From Lepidodermella squamata (taxonomy: Eukaryota; Gastrotricha), in contig JBLDXI010000019.1 of NCBI GenBank assembly GCA_047495785.1, positions 2,790,001 through 2,854,000 of the forward strand: a DNA stretch of 64,000 bases, given 5' to 3'. The position numbers and the translations under genes are program-made. Of this stretch, positions 10,858 to 23,049 are shown piece after piece (the first letter of the stretch is position 1; each line of letters begins with the position of its first letter). A model generated the notes under the pieces. The model was not told the origin of the DNA, made no database searches, and saw nothing but the letters and a program-made list of their open reading frames with translations.

Positions 10858-11112
10858 GCGTCATTCCTATTTAATGTCGGCATAGTTTCTTTAAGCAGCT
10901 GCTGTTTTTAAGCATTCAGGGTTCGCTTTTTGCCCTCCATCCAGGCATATAGAAAAGTTTAATCAGAACTAGAATCAGACTTCCTATATTTCTACATCGG
11001 CGTCATCCTATTCACTGTCGGCATAGTTCTTAGCACTTTCTTGCATTCATAGTTTACTTTTCGCTCTTGATCTAGTTATATCAAAAGAAAAAATGAATCA
11101 GAACTGGAATAA
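10858..11112. repeat. Imperfect tandem duplication upstream of amidase-like copy 2
   Basis: Units at about 10858-10977 and 11003-11112 share, in order, GCGTCAT.CCTATT, TGTCGGCATAGTT, TGCATTCA/AGCATTCA and AATCAGAACT. They lie 160-415 nt upstream of the gene start and could carry duplicated regulatory sites. Confidence 0.6.
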
Positions 11113-11189
11113 TAATTCTAGAGCTCTGAAATGCATCAAATACATTTCCGTCATAATGATTTGTTGCTTTAACGGCAGCTGATTCTGAC

Positions 11190-12993
11190 TTGGAAAGGTG
11201 GTGGCTTCAGGATTGCACCATCAGGGCTATCGTTGCATTCAACGTCTTTAGTGATCAGCTCAAATGAAAACCGGTGTAGAATGGCGGTGAGAAAAATGAA
11301 ATATTCAACCCGAGCTAAATTTTCACCCAAGCAGACGCGAGGTCCCAGCCCAAATGGCTTAAACGCTTGCCATCACTGTCGAGAAACCTTTCGGGCGGGA
11401 ACACTTCGGGATTTCCCCAGTATGATTTGCTATTGTGAACAGCAGCTTGGTTATAAAAATCATGGTATTAGGGGGAATGTCGTAACCTAAAGATAACATT
11501 ATTATGCTGTATAAATCGAGGCATTTAATATATTTACCAAGAACTGTGGCGTGATCTTCGAGGTTCGTCTGAAACAAGGCAGTTGGAACAAAGGCGGAAC
11601 GTCGGAATACTTCATACATATCGGCGATCGGCATATAAGTAGACCAACTTATTTTGTATATCTGCCCAAGTTCAGGTGTGTCATCGATGAAGCACCCGAT
11701 GCCCGATGCCATTGCCTCACTATTCGTCAAAAACGAGCCCGGCCGACTTCGAAGTGCCCTTCAAAATCCCAAATTCCGCATCGACTACGGCAAAGCCCGT
11801 TCTCAGTCACCGCGGGCTAGTGTTCTTCAACACCCTGCCAATCCACTTCCATTGCTCACAACATCGGCCAGTTGATATCAGCACCTACAACGGCTGTCTT
11901 CCAACCTGCGAATGTGGAATCAAGGCCTGCGCCACCGCCAACGACTGCAGGCAGCTTGTTTACAGACATTTACTTTGTTGTTGATTATTTTTATACAAAC
12001 GCATCTCAATTGTTGTTGACTTGTAACGAAACGGAACAGACAAATCTAACGGCTCTCTGCACACTTTTTTTAATATTTGCACCTAATTTTCCAAGTCGAA
12101 CTCTCAACAATGGGATCAATGCTCTTTAAATAAATAAATAAATATAAATAAAATAAGTGGGCAGTATATCGGATTTAATAGCTTGCCGATCTAATCGTGG
12201 CATTTCCTCTGAATTTCCGGATATTTTGATAGGTAAAAGGTCCTGCTCAGCCTCTTCACTTCCTCTCAGAAAAATCTCGAATGTTCTCAGGATCGTAGTC
12301 TACCGTGTGCTCTTCTACAGCTTCTTTCAAGGCATGTTCAACAATTTGAATGAACTCGTCACTAGCCTTCATTTGAATTGAAGTTGCGAAATTCTCCAAG
12401 TAAGGTATCGTTAGGAAAGCTCCTTACTCTGCCGAGGATTGGCAAGTGGCTATTTTTATCAGTTCGGCTAAACTTTTGAAGGTCCAATTTTCTAGATCAA
12501 AGCGTTTACCAAGAACCAAGGACCAAATTACATTTGATACTGCATTTATCACCATTGGGATCAATTGTTTCTTTAGCCTTTGAGTAAAAATCTAGCCTCT
12601 TCGTGAATTTTACCCACGATTGCCTCTTTACCCATTCCTGAAGGACGTAATGTCAGATTTCATATATTCATCTATATTACCCACCGAAATCTCTCATCGC
12701 TTTGAGGCCGAATCTTCGATTGACGTGGTTTGCGAAAACAACACCTTTCGGCAATTTCTTGCATTCAAGAACCATATGTTCGAAGCGGTACTGAAAGGGT
12801 TAATAAGAACCTCAGTGATAGCTTCGGCATCGTTCAATGCCATTATTCTCAAGGGTCCAAAGTAGAATGTGAAAACAGGCCCATATTTCTCTGAAAACTT
12901 ATACACCATAATAGATCTATCGACTAGTGAAACCCGCTCCAAAAAATTCCTCATGGGTACAAAGTTGAAACTGCGAGGCAAAAAATATATCAT
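11190..12993 (-). pseudogene. P450 pseudogene, paralog of the gene at 20349-21924
   Basis: The minus strand aligns along its whole length with the intact P450 at 20349-21924. The 3' exon lies at 11190-11490, the middle exon at 11530-12620, and the 5' exon at 12690-12993 (SEKYGPVFTFYFGPLRIMAL, DAEAITEVLIN). It is dead: the region before the haem loop carries a deletion and frameshifts, part of the middle exon is lost, and a LINE interrupts it at about 11668-12156. The N-terminal anchor is absent. Confidence 0.9.
11668..12156 (+). mobile_element. LINE 3' end inserted in the P450 pseudogene
   Basis: P450-like sequence stops after CTGCCCAA and resumes at GTGGGCAG near 12156. Between them a plus-strand frame reads FRIDYGKARSQSPRA and, in another frame, RGLVFFNTLPIH...DISTYNG, the closing motif of a LINE ORF2 (S.RG..F.N.LP). 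The 3' end is a (TAAA)n-like tail at about 12126-12155, typical of CR1/L2-like elements. Confidence 0.8.
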
Positions 12994-13053
12994 CCGTACT
13001 TAAATTAAGAATTCGTGAAAATTGGGCGCACAGCCGTATTTTCGAGTTTAAAT

Positions 13054-13279
13054 AAGCTGGTAAACCTATTTTTAAAAGATAACTACAGTTTTACCAGCTT
13101 TCTCGTGGTGCGCAGCGGAGATTTTTCGGATCGATTCAAATGAGAAATGCTGCGCACCACGACTGAAAATTCTCTCACCTCAAAGTTTTGGCGGTCGTCT
13201 GAGCAACGTTTAACTGAAATTTCGATTAATTTATCCGAGAATATAATCACAGGCAACAATAAGGTGCTACTGTTGCCTG
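13054..13279. repeat. Three consecutive hairpins upstream of the lectin gene
   Basis: Three inverted repeats follow one another: AAGCTGGTAAA at 13054-13064 with its complement ending at 13100; TCGTGGTGCGCAGC at 13103-13116 with its complement at 13149-13162; CAGGCAACA at 13250-13258 with its complement at 13271-13279. They end about 100 nt before the ATG of the next gene. They may be MITE scars or regulatory cruciforms. Confidence 0.7.
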
Positions 13280-13383
13280 TTGCATTACTGCGGTGATGCC
13301 GTTAAATATTGACATTTTACAGTCCGTTGGTTTCCCTAAAGGTGCATCATTTTTGCTGCTTTTGCTAAAAACAAAATTTGCCG

Positions 13384-16300
13384 ATGCTTCTATTAACAAA
13401 GCTGTTTTGCTTGCTGATATCAAGCAATTTTTTCGAGATATCGAATGGCGGTGGAGGGAGCTACTATAAAGAATTCCCTGGCTTCAGAGTTCAACCTACG
13501 CCGCAGAGCGGGTTGGCAGACATGTCAACTTTAACTGTCGCAAGTTATCCTTCGGCAAGGCTACCCGTTGAATGCATGAGTAGATGCAACCTATTGCCCA
13601 CATGCCAGTCAGGGGAATTGGATCTGATTCAAAAGATTTGCAACTTGTACGCGATTTCGCCCAATGGCTCATCTCGAGTGGCATTTGTTACGAGTCAAGC
13701 CCACAAGTCTTTTGTTGTCACTGCCGAAAGCCTGATAGCTAAAACAGCTCAGGGCAAGTCTGGTATTGTCGAGGCGATTTACAAGGCTGTTTCAACACCG
13801 CCTTGCTCGTTGACTGATCCTTTGTTGAATTGCACGAATGGCGAGCTTGACATTGATAACAGCTATATTAGCGACCAGGGCTACCAATCAATTTCCAACA
13901 ACATCGATACCACAGTTTCCCCAAATCTTCCATTCGAAATGGTCCATTACGGAAGGTTGGCTGCTCTGCACAACTGGTTTTACAACATGGGCAGTAACCC
14001 ACCTGCTGGTGCGTGGGTAACCATGGATTTGCAGCGAGTTGTCTGGCTTGCTCGATTCTCCTACTTTTGTCCCACTGTTTCTCCGAACATTTGCATGCAA
14101 GATATGATGCTAGAAGTCGGGCTTGACAACTTTCGGCTAACGTCTGTCAAATCCCTCAATGGATTAGTGAAGATTTTGCAACCTTTATCAGATAATGCCG
14201 TATTGAAATTCGATCTCTACAAGCCAGTCATCGCTAAGCATTTCAAGTTTTCAATGGTAACGCTTTCCAACGGCTGGAGAACGGCTAGTTTTCAGGTTAA
14301 CGGCGTACCAGCCCAATGCTACGAGCCTTTGGGTTTGCAAACGTTTGAAATCGATGATTCGCAAATCCTGGCTAGGCTCAACTACACGCTTCCTCGGTAT
14401 GTTCGGCTAAATTGGGGCCAGGCTGGTTCAGCAATTTTGGACGATTTTGTGATCATCGATCTACTGAAGCAAACAATAGTCACGGCAGTTCAGATGCAGG
14501 GCTGCCGTTCATCGAATTCTTGGGTCAAATACTACCTGATTCAAAGCCGGTCGAGTGAAAATGACTACTGGCGCAAAATACTCAAGCCTGATAGATCCGA
14601 AGTTTGGGATGGGAATGTGGATGCCACCTCAATAGCAGCTGCTTCTTTCCCGGAACCTGTAATTGGGCGATATTTCAAAATTACCCCAACCATGTTTTCA
14701 GGCGTTCAATGTTTCAAACTGGAGCTTCTAGGGTGCAAAAGTAATTTTGCAGCTATTATATATTGTGTACTCACATCTTTGAATTAGGAAGCCCACGAAT
14801 CGGCCAGAATTTGGCTAACGATGCGAACGTTCTAGCCACCACGGCCTTAGTTACAACGGAGTACAACGGTCATAGCAACGCGCTGAAAACAATCACGCAA
14901 AGACGGCGAATTCGATCGCAGCACATTCAAAACTGCAGCCGATTCACGGCTGCTTTTGCAACTGGCTTTCCGTTCGCCGTTATCGATCTAGGCTCGAGTC
15001 AATCATTCAACCAGATCGAACTCACCATGCCTGAATATCCGCCTTACGCAACGCTGAATCCTGACGGGCTTTGGCTGTTTGATTTAATCCACGGGACAGA
15101 TGACATTTCTGGCAACGGGAATCATGCAGTTATTTCAGACTCGATTGCGTTTTGTCCTGGGGTTGATGGCAGGGCGGTCGGTGCCATGGAGTGGACTGCC
15201 AATGTCACGAGAGCTGTTTTAATTCCAACGAGTCAGACGTTCATAGATCGCGTGAATGGCTTTACTTACGCTCTTTGGCTATACTATCCATCGCCAATCT
15301 ACTCGGACGTTTATCTAATGACATCGTACTTCGACAGGTAATGTTAGGGAACAGGGTCATTTTTGGGATGTTATATTATTGTCAAATTGTTCTATGCTGA
15401 AAAATTCCAAAACCCTCTACAGGTTTGAAGTTTGGGATGTAGTGAAATCATTATCAAATTATTGAATTCAGTACTAAACATCATTGAATTTCGTAACAAA
15501 TTATCCCAAACAGTTCCAAATCCAGAATTTGACGACCCAGTCTTCAACCCTATCCTAACGTCTATCAAAACAAACAATACGACGAACAAAAAAACGTCTA
15601 TCAAATGCGAGTTTCCTCGTATTTTTTACATGATTTCTGAGTAGGGTTTTTTGGGATTTAATTTGAAATTTAATTTGAAATATCGTTAAGTGCTAGAAAT
15701 ATCGTAAAATTAACTAATTAATTAAAAATGTGCCTCTGCGGTGGGGGTTGAACCATCGAACATTGTTGCACCAGCCCAACGCATCACCCACTACGCCACC
15801 AGCGCTCACATTATGTTGTTTTGATTGGTTTATAAATAACTTTCACTTTGGACTTGATTGTTTTTGCGACGCCAAGTCCATATTTCATTTACGAGGTTTC
15901 TTGACATTACAAAAACGCCCGACATTTTTACGCTAATTACAAATTAAGTCCTAAAGAACCCCAAAAAAGCAGTAAAAATCACCGGGTCGATACATGCATT
16001 TCTCGCACTAAGACAGAAATACTCCAATAATAGCAATAAAACCTCCAAATGACTGAATGATTTATCGTTGGCGACGAAAAAAATAGCCCCAAATCCCGTC
16101 AAAATTTATGTGAGCCAAAAAAACTCGTAAACATTGTGCACTTTTTTGATCGGGCCCAACCTAACCCTAACCCTAACCCTAACCAGTTAAAAAACGAATA
16201 TAATGGTTAGGTATGAAATTTAATTAAATTTGGTACCGGCGTACGATTTTCCCTTGAAGTTTAAAGTCAAAATTCTAAAAAAAATCATGTCATCTATTTC

Positions 16301-19300
16301 TCGACCTTCTGAGTGGGCGAATACTTTTTCTTGACTATTGCGGTAAAATTGTGTGTTGGTTTTGTAGTTTTATCGGCAACTGGCCGTTTGGCATGTCACT
16401 AAAAGTTGGACTTGGTGGTTACGTAGTTGTTGAAAACTCGATGGGCGCGACGGCCTCAACGAACAAATCCTATCCGAGCAGCACAACATACGGCCCCTCG
16501 ACCGCAATCCCCGCGCAAAGGCCCGCGATGGACAGATGGACTTTTCTCGCTTTGTCGATCGACTGCAAAAGCAACACAGCGAGAATTTATATCGACAAGG
16601 TGGAGCGAGGAATTTTTCCAGTTCCTTGCCAAGTTGCGACTTCTGGCAGAATTTCTAGTTCATACTTCCAAATTCGAGGCCAATGGAGGGGCAAATTTGC
16701 GTGTGTTCAGTTGTACTACCGCTCACTAGACAGCTCAGAAATCGACCAAGCGAGCCGATGTCCCTGGAAAAGTAACTAAATATCAAAAGTTTTATTCTAA
16801 TTCTGATATAATAACCTACCCAGCATCCCCTCCTCTGGCAATTTTTTCCTTGGCTTGCACTCTCACGGAAACAACTGGTAAAGGTTGGATCCTGACATCT
16901 AGTGGAAACCCTGTCTGCTCATCGATTATGACCTTCAGTGAAACGTAAGCGATAGATTACAAACTGTTAATATGAGTCGAGGAATAATTTTCTTTCAGGG
17001 CATGGAACTTACCCACAGCGAATGATTACCTCAGCCTTGCACAAACCATGATGGATCTTCAATATTCATTCACGGTCTTGATTCACGTGAGACCAGACGG
17101 ATTCGGCTACATCTTCAGCTGGGTTACCAGTGTGGCATCATCCACACCTGAAGTTGGCATTTTCATCCACGCTAATGGATCTCTTGCTTGGCGGAACAAG
17201 TGTAGGGATGGCTCATCCGCAATGGATTTCATTTCCTCGAAAGTTGAACTGAAAAGGAATAGATGGGCGTTCGTTGGAGTGAGCGTTGATTATTTCAATT
17301 CCTTCATCGGGCTAGTCTACGAGGGCGAGGTGATTGAGCGGTTTCCGTTCACTTGCGTAGACGGTCTGGCGACAAATGCAAGTGTTTTCCGCATCGGAGG
17401 TGCGGGCTCAGTTGTCGGGGACCTTGCTTGTCTCCAGATTTACGCGAATGTCACCATGAATCGGCGTCAATTATACTCACTAAAACGCTGCCCGCTAACA
17501 TCAAGCCCCGCAATGATAGCAACGGCGATGGCACCGTTGGACAACAATTTCCAAGTTAAATCAATCAAGCCCAATTTGTATAACTTTTATTCGTGGGCGA
17601 ATAATTTCGTTGCAACTCCAGTAAATACCGCTAATGTGCTAAACTTTACACTGACATCCACACTTGGGCTGCCGTGGTGGCGATCGGGTTCTTCGGCATA
17701 TCGTTTCGCAAGCGATATCGGTAATTACGTATCATGTGCAGCATCCTGCCCATCAAGAATATTACCGGCAAGCAGTTCAACTTCATTCTCCGCGGGAGTT
17801 TTTGTCTACAGCTCTGCGGCAACTCCTATAGCAGGCACGCCTATATTGCAGATCGCTGTTAACAGCAGCATTTCGCGATATACAATTCGCTTATTTCCAA
17901 ATTACGTTGAATATGCCATGACCCCGGCCTCCAGCGGCTCTGTTACAGTGAAGCTCGAAAATGCAACGGTCTCGGGTGCGTGGAGTCACTACAGCATGGC
18001 TGTAGATGGAATTAACAGACGCCTGGTGGCATATTTTGATGGCAGCACGGTTGGCTCCACGACTTACCTCGAGCCAACTATGCCCGATGCACTCACAGTT
18101 TTCTTAGGATATGTGAGATATAAATTGTTTTGTCATCTTCTACCCACATTCCGAATTATTTCTTAGGACCCATCTGTCCCGAAATACTTCAATGGCTCCC
18201 TTGCTTGCTATTACGTCTATCAGGGCAATGTCACGCAGTACTTGGCTATGGAACTTTGGTCTCAATGCCCAACAGCAACAATGCTGCAGGGTCATGTTTG
18301 CGAGAGCGATCTGACCGCGAGCGCAAATGTGACATTCAGCTCGGTTTACACATCCCCAAGCCCTGGTAATGTCCCATACAACAAATGGGTCACTATGGGA
18401 CAATGGATTGGCAATTCCCTCGCATGCTGCTGGCGTCCTCTGACATCATTGAAAACCGAGTACATTCAGGCAGATTTTGGCGAGGTAGTAACTATCACTC
18501 AAGTAGCTACCCAGGGCGATGAGCTGAAAAATTGCTTCGTCAGAACTTTCCATCTCGAATACAGCAACATTGGTGTTTATTTCACTCAATTCAATGACAG
18601 GGCCAGAGCTGGCGTAGTTAAATCGTTCACGGCGAATACTGATTCAGGAACGTTAATCTGGAACTTCATACGGCCATTCATCACAGCTCGATACCTTCGA
18701 CTGTACCCTGACACGTGGTCGAATGAAGTTTGCCTGCGATGGCTTGTTCGTGGATGCCCAAGTAAGACTTGCATTTTTGACAGCTATAAATTCAAATATA
18801 TCCCAAGGTCTGATGTGCAATGTCGAGCTGTATGACGGCGATGCTTTAGTCAGCGCTTCTAGCGCAACAACTCCTGCCGATTTCACACGAAACCATCTCA
18901 ACGGAGTTGATTGGGTACCTCTTCTAGCAGACAAGCAGCCTTACTTCCAGATTGAATTCAAAGAGGCGAAACTGATCAATACCGTTTCAGTTCAATCGAG
19001 TATGAGTAGTGCGGCTTCAATCACGAAGTACCATTTGCTGTCAAGATTAGCAAATTCTGCCAGCAAATGGGTCGGCTATGTCTGGCGAAACGGTTCGACC
19101 CTTAGGATATTCGAAGGTCCTACTGGGTCCGATTCCCAGCCGATCGCAAACTATTTGAACCCGGCTCTTGTCGCGGTGGCAGTTCGGCTGTATGTCGATG
19201 AATTCAATGACATACAGCCTGTTGGGAGATTCAGCTTCAAAGGCTGTAGTTATGTGGACGACATCGGTTTCGCTGCTACAGGCCTATCTGTTCGAATAGC

Positions 19301-19916
19301 AGATACTCCGCCTGGTTCAACAACTGACTTATTGGCTCTGCCTAGATTTTCACCTGATGTTGAAGCTGCTCCATTTCGATCTCGAATCTTGCTGTATTCA
19401 GGTTCTGTGAAATCCGGTAGGTACGTCGTTGTTTCAGGGTCCTCCGTGGACCTCCTCCTGTGCCACGTCAGTGTCAGCTATGATCCTTCAACCAACTATG
19501 CTGCTTGGAAAACAGTCAACTCGTCACATTTCGATCAAACGGTCAACACTGGGTTAACAGATGGTTCGATTATCGAACCGATTGGTTCTCAACCCTCCAC
19601 GTCAGGATCTTATTTCCAAGTTGATATGGGTGAAACAATGCCTAGCATCTCGAAAATCGTACTAGTTCTCTCAGGGAATAGTGGTTGGATAAACTATGCG
19701 GGTCCTGTTGGGTTCAGACTTGTTGCCCGTGTTGGCGATTCTGATACTTTCTCTCAGAATCCGATTTGTGACTTTCACGATGGCTATCGAGCACCGAACT
19801 TGATCTCATGTCAAAATCTCGAGCTTTTCTGCACGCCGCCAATGTCGGGTCGATACATAAGCGTTGAGAAAATAGGCGAAGTGGCGGTTAAATTCTCAGA
19901 GATTCGAGTTTTTTGA
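13384..19916 (+). CDS. Large secreted F5/8C-LamG mosaic lectin-like protein
   Basis: Model: join(13384..14740, 14788..15337, 16368..16771, 16824..16944, 16999..18112, 18167..18761, 18808..19916), 1749 aa, all junction phases consistent. The upstream TTG at 13378 is not used as start. Signal peptide (LLLTKLFCLLISS), then a Cys-rich PAN-like stretch (about residues 30-110) and two discoidin-like regions (145-452). Three LamG/concanavalin-type domains follow (about 550-770, 775-965, 970-1210; note WTFLALSIDC and WAFVGVSVDY). Two discoidin domains come next (1230-1545; YIQADFGEVVTITQVATQG, ARYLRLYPDTW), then a fucolectin-like end (FQVDMG, GRYISVEK, FSEIRVF). No transmembrane helix, so it is probably an extracellular glycan-binding or matrix protein. 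The PAN and first discoidin calls are weak. Confidence 0.85.
15730..15811 (-). repeat. tRNA-derived SINE-like element
   Basis: Read on the minus strand it has a box A-like TGGCGTAGTGGG followed about 40 nt later by a box B-like GTTCGATGGTTCAACCCC. This is the layout of a tRNA-type polymerase III promoter. It does not fold into an obvious intact tRNA with a clear anticodon arm, so I call a tRNA-derived SINE head rather than a tRNA gene. It sits in intron 2 of the lectin gene. Confidence 0.5.
16159..16185. repeat. Interstitial telomere-type repeat
   Basis: About four copies of CCCTAA within intron 2 of the lectin gene. This is the TTAGGG telomere motif in reverse. A degenerate GGGTTAGG tract also occurs near 23990-24010. 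Confidence 0.8.
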
Positions 19917-20348
19917 TTATTTAAAAAGGCTGTATTGGATAATTAGGCTTAAATTATTTCCTTTGTAACAACTGCGTTCCCTACACTAGCTGAGTTAGCT
20001 CTGTTAACTGTATTGACTGCTTTACTCTGAGATACATAACGAAGATTATTCACTGTGATTTTTCTATATTCACTAATTTTCTTGTTTCGTGGCTAAACCT
20101 TTATGCCTGGTTGTTAACCCTGTGACCCCGGTAAACTACGGCCCGTATGTCCATATTAATGCAAAGCTCGCAGCTTAATTTTCTATATATTGGACATATT
20201 ATTTACGACCACAAGTCCAATATTACCCAGAGGCATAGTTGCATCTACCGAATGCGAGGGTCCTTCGTAATCCATAACCCCCGTGTTGCAAAGATTCAAA
20301 ATTGGAAAATAAAACAAATAATACATTATCATTTTTATCAGTTTTGCA
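19917..20348. other. Intergenic
   Basis: 3' flanks of two convergent genes, the lectin (+) and a P450 (-). No further feature seen. Confidence 0.5.
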
Positions 20349-21924
20349 TTAACGGCAGCTGATTTTGACTTTGAAAGGAGGCGGCTTCAAGATTGCGCCA
20401 TCAGGGCCATCGCTGCATTCAACGTCTTTGGTGACCAGCTCAAATGAAAACCGGTGTAGAATGGCAGTGAAAAAAATGAAATATTCAACTCGAGCCAAAT
20501 TTTCACCCAGGCAGACGCGCGGTCCCAGTCCGAAAGGAAAAAAGTGGCTCGAATGGCTTAACAGCTTGCCATCACTGTCGAGAAACCTTTCAGGTGAGAA
20601 TACTTCGGGATTTCCCCAGTAGGATTTGTCGTTGTGAACGGCAGCTTGGTTATATAAAATCATGGTATTAGGGGGGATGTCGTAACCTAAAGAAAACACA
20701 TTATACCGGATTAATCAAAGTAGTAAAGGTATGTACCAAAAACAGTGGCGTGCTCTTCGAGGTTCGTGCGAAACAAGGCAGTTGGGACAAAGGCGGAGTG
20801 TCTAAATACTTCATTCATAACGGCATCCAAGTAGACTAGCTTCTGCCTATCTGCCAATGTGGGTAGTCTATCAGATTCGATAACTTTATCGATCTCATCA
20901 TGGCATTTCCTCTGAATTTCCGGATATTTCGATAGGTAGAAAAGGGTCCAGTTCAGGGCTGTTGCAGTAGTATCTGTCCCAGCGACGAAGAAATCTGCAA
21001 CAATACAAGTGTATTCTTGATAGGTGAAAGGTTCGCCCTGCTTCTCAGCTTGGATAAACAAATCAGGGAAATCTCGAATGTTCTCAGGATCGTAGTCTAG
21101 CCGGTGCTCTTCAACAGCTTTTCGCAGGTTCTCTTCGGCAAGTTTAATGAACTCGTTGCCGGCCTTCATTTGGCTTGAGGTTGCGAAATTCTCCAAATAA
21201 GGTATCATTAGAAAAGCTCCTTGCTCTGCCAAGGATTGGCCTGTAGCTATTGCTATCAGTTCAGCTATCTTTTTAAAGGTCCAATTATCTCGATCGAAAC
21301 GTTTGCCAAGAACCAATGACCAAATTACATTTGATACTGCGTTTATCACCATTGCAGCAGGATCGGTTGTTTCATTAGCTTTTGAGACTGCTTCGAAATC
21401 TGTCAGCAAAAACCTCGTCTCTTCGTGGATTTTGACCACAATCGCCTCTTTCCCCATTCCTAGAGAATTACATGTCGGATTAAGCAATGTTTTAGACAAA
21501 ATGACTCACCGAAGTCTCTCATCGCCTTGAGGCCGAATCGTCGATTTTTGCGCCATTTATCATGGTTCGCGAAAACAACACCTTGCGGCAATGATTTGCA
21601 TCCAGGAATCAAAGGTTCGAATCGGTGCTGAAAGGTTTTGCCTTGGTTGATCAGAACTTCGTTGATCACTTCAGCATCGCTCAGTGCCACCATTCTCAAG
21701 GGTCCGAAGTAGAAAGTGAAAATGGGCCCATATTTCTCCGACAATTTCGCCATGGTTTGCCACAGTTTCGAGCTTTTACCATGCATGCCAAGTTGGTACA
21801 AACTTCCGATGTAGGGAAAGGCGAAGGGACCTGGTGGCAACTTGAATCGGCGGTCTAACAGATAGCGTTTCCATCCAATGAAAATAAGAGCTGTGAGGCC
21901 AGCTCCGAAAATCACACCAAGCAT
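20349..21924 (-). CDS. Cytochrome P450, clan 2 type, copy 1
   Basis: Haem-thiolate monooxygenase of the ER membrane, expected to oxidise lipophilic endogenous or foreign compounds. Model: complement(20349..20686, 20737..21459, 21510..21924), 491 aa. The N-terminal anchor (LGVIFGAGLTALIFIGW) is followed by the proline hinge LPPGPFAFPYIGS. W-R motif WRKNRRFGLKAMRDFG; helix I FVAGTDTTA; K-helix NEVFR (ExxR); PERF as FSPERF; haem loop FGLGPRVCLGENLARVE with the thiolate Cys. All essential motifs are intact and the length is normal. Exon lengths 415/723/338 equal those of the copy at 35171-37390. CYP2-like is as far as I can place it. Confidence 0.93.
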
Positions 21925-23003
21925 TTGAGATTAAACGGTTACAACGCTTCTATAGTTGTATATGAAAGCTTTGCTGTATAAAACCAGATTCAGCGGTGCT
22001 GTAGCTGTGGTGTGGAGGGAAACGTTACGAATACGCATGGTGTAGATAAGAGTTGGCTTTGTTCAAACTTGGCCTAGAAGACGAGTACATACATAGTATA
22101 TGCACACTAGTGACTATTAAGAAAGCCTACGTATGGTGAATTGTTTACAAAGCATAACGCGGCGAAACTGTCCTCGATTTAGACATATAAAACTATATGC
22201 GAACCGCCTTGATTAACCACCACTGTTTTATTGAAGAGTAATTTTAAAGAATTTTCCACTCTACTCAACTCACTCGGTAAATTTCAATTTTGACGTGATA
22301 TCAGTATAGACTGACTGTAGACTGACTAATCACGAGAAAAGTGGTCTCCTGATACATCCTGATACACAATGAAAGATCGCATCAGAAAAAACCAAATGCC
22401 GTCTGTTAGATCTGTTCAAAAGGAACACGTAAATACTTTCCCATAAGGAACTGGTGAAAGATGAGAATGACACTTTTCGCATACGGGAATGAACCGTGAA
22501 AACTGATTCGTAGAGAATTAAATTGATATTCAGAGCGAGCTTGGACTATTTTTACATGATTTTCTGCGATTTTCGCAAACCCCCCATACAATAAGGATAT
22601 TTACATTGATTTTTAAGAGCTATTAACCTCTTCCAACTACGCCATGTGCGCACGTCACACGCGCTTTACGCAAAGGTTCAGGAACCTTTAACCAGTCGGC
22701 GGTTCTACTTTGTTTTTTCTCGACGGAATCCTTAAAAATGTCAACAAAGTCGGAAAAAAAATCATCCAAGCTCGCTCCATTTATCAAAAGGTAGCTCTGG
22801 ATGTGAAGAATCCTCCTTCCTCAGAAAGTCGTTCAATTCAACTTTCTTTAAAGTAGTTTTCATGGTTTATTTTCGAATGTGAAAACTTTCATCCCAATTA
22901 TTGACGCGTTTCGTATAGCGACAAACAAAATCACTGTTTCCGCACCTCTGCATCACTTTAAAGGTTCGATACTTGATAGCGACTTGACTGGAATTGAAAT
23001 TTT
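21925..23003. other. Intergenic between P450 copy 1 and the GST array
   Basis: No gene supported. No repeat of high confidence seen. Confidence 0.4.
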
Positions 23004-23049
23004 CAATGCCACCATTCTCAAGGGTTCAAAATAGAAAGTGAAAATAGGC
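23004..23049 (-). pseudogene. 46-bp P450 fragment at the GST-A break point
   Basis: Closely matches 21682-21727 of the P450 5' exon (the coding stretch around FTFYFGPLRMVALS), with about five differences. It stops abruptly and is followed by the truncated GST, so it marks a recombination or repair junction. Confidence 0.8.

Noticed and set aside
15730-15811. A functional tRNA gene on the minus strand
   Set aside because: Box A and box B-like motifs are there, but I could not fit a proper acceptor stem and anticodon arm.
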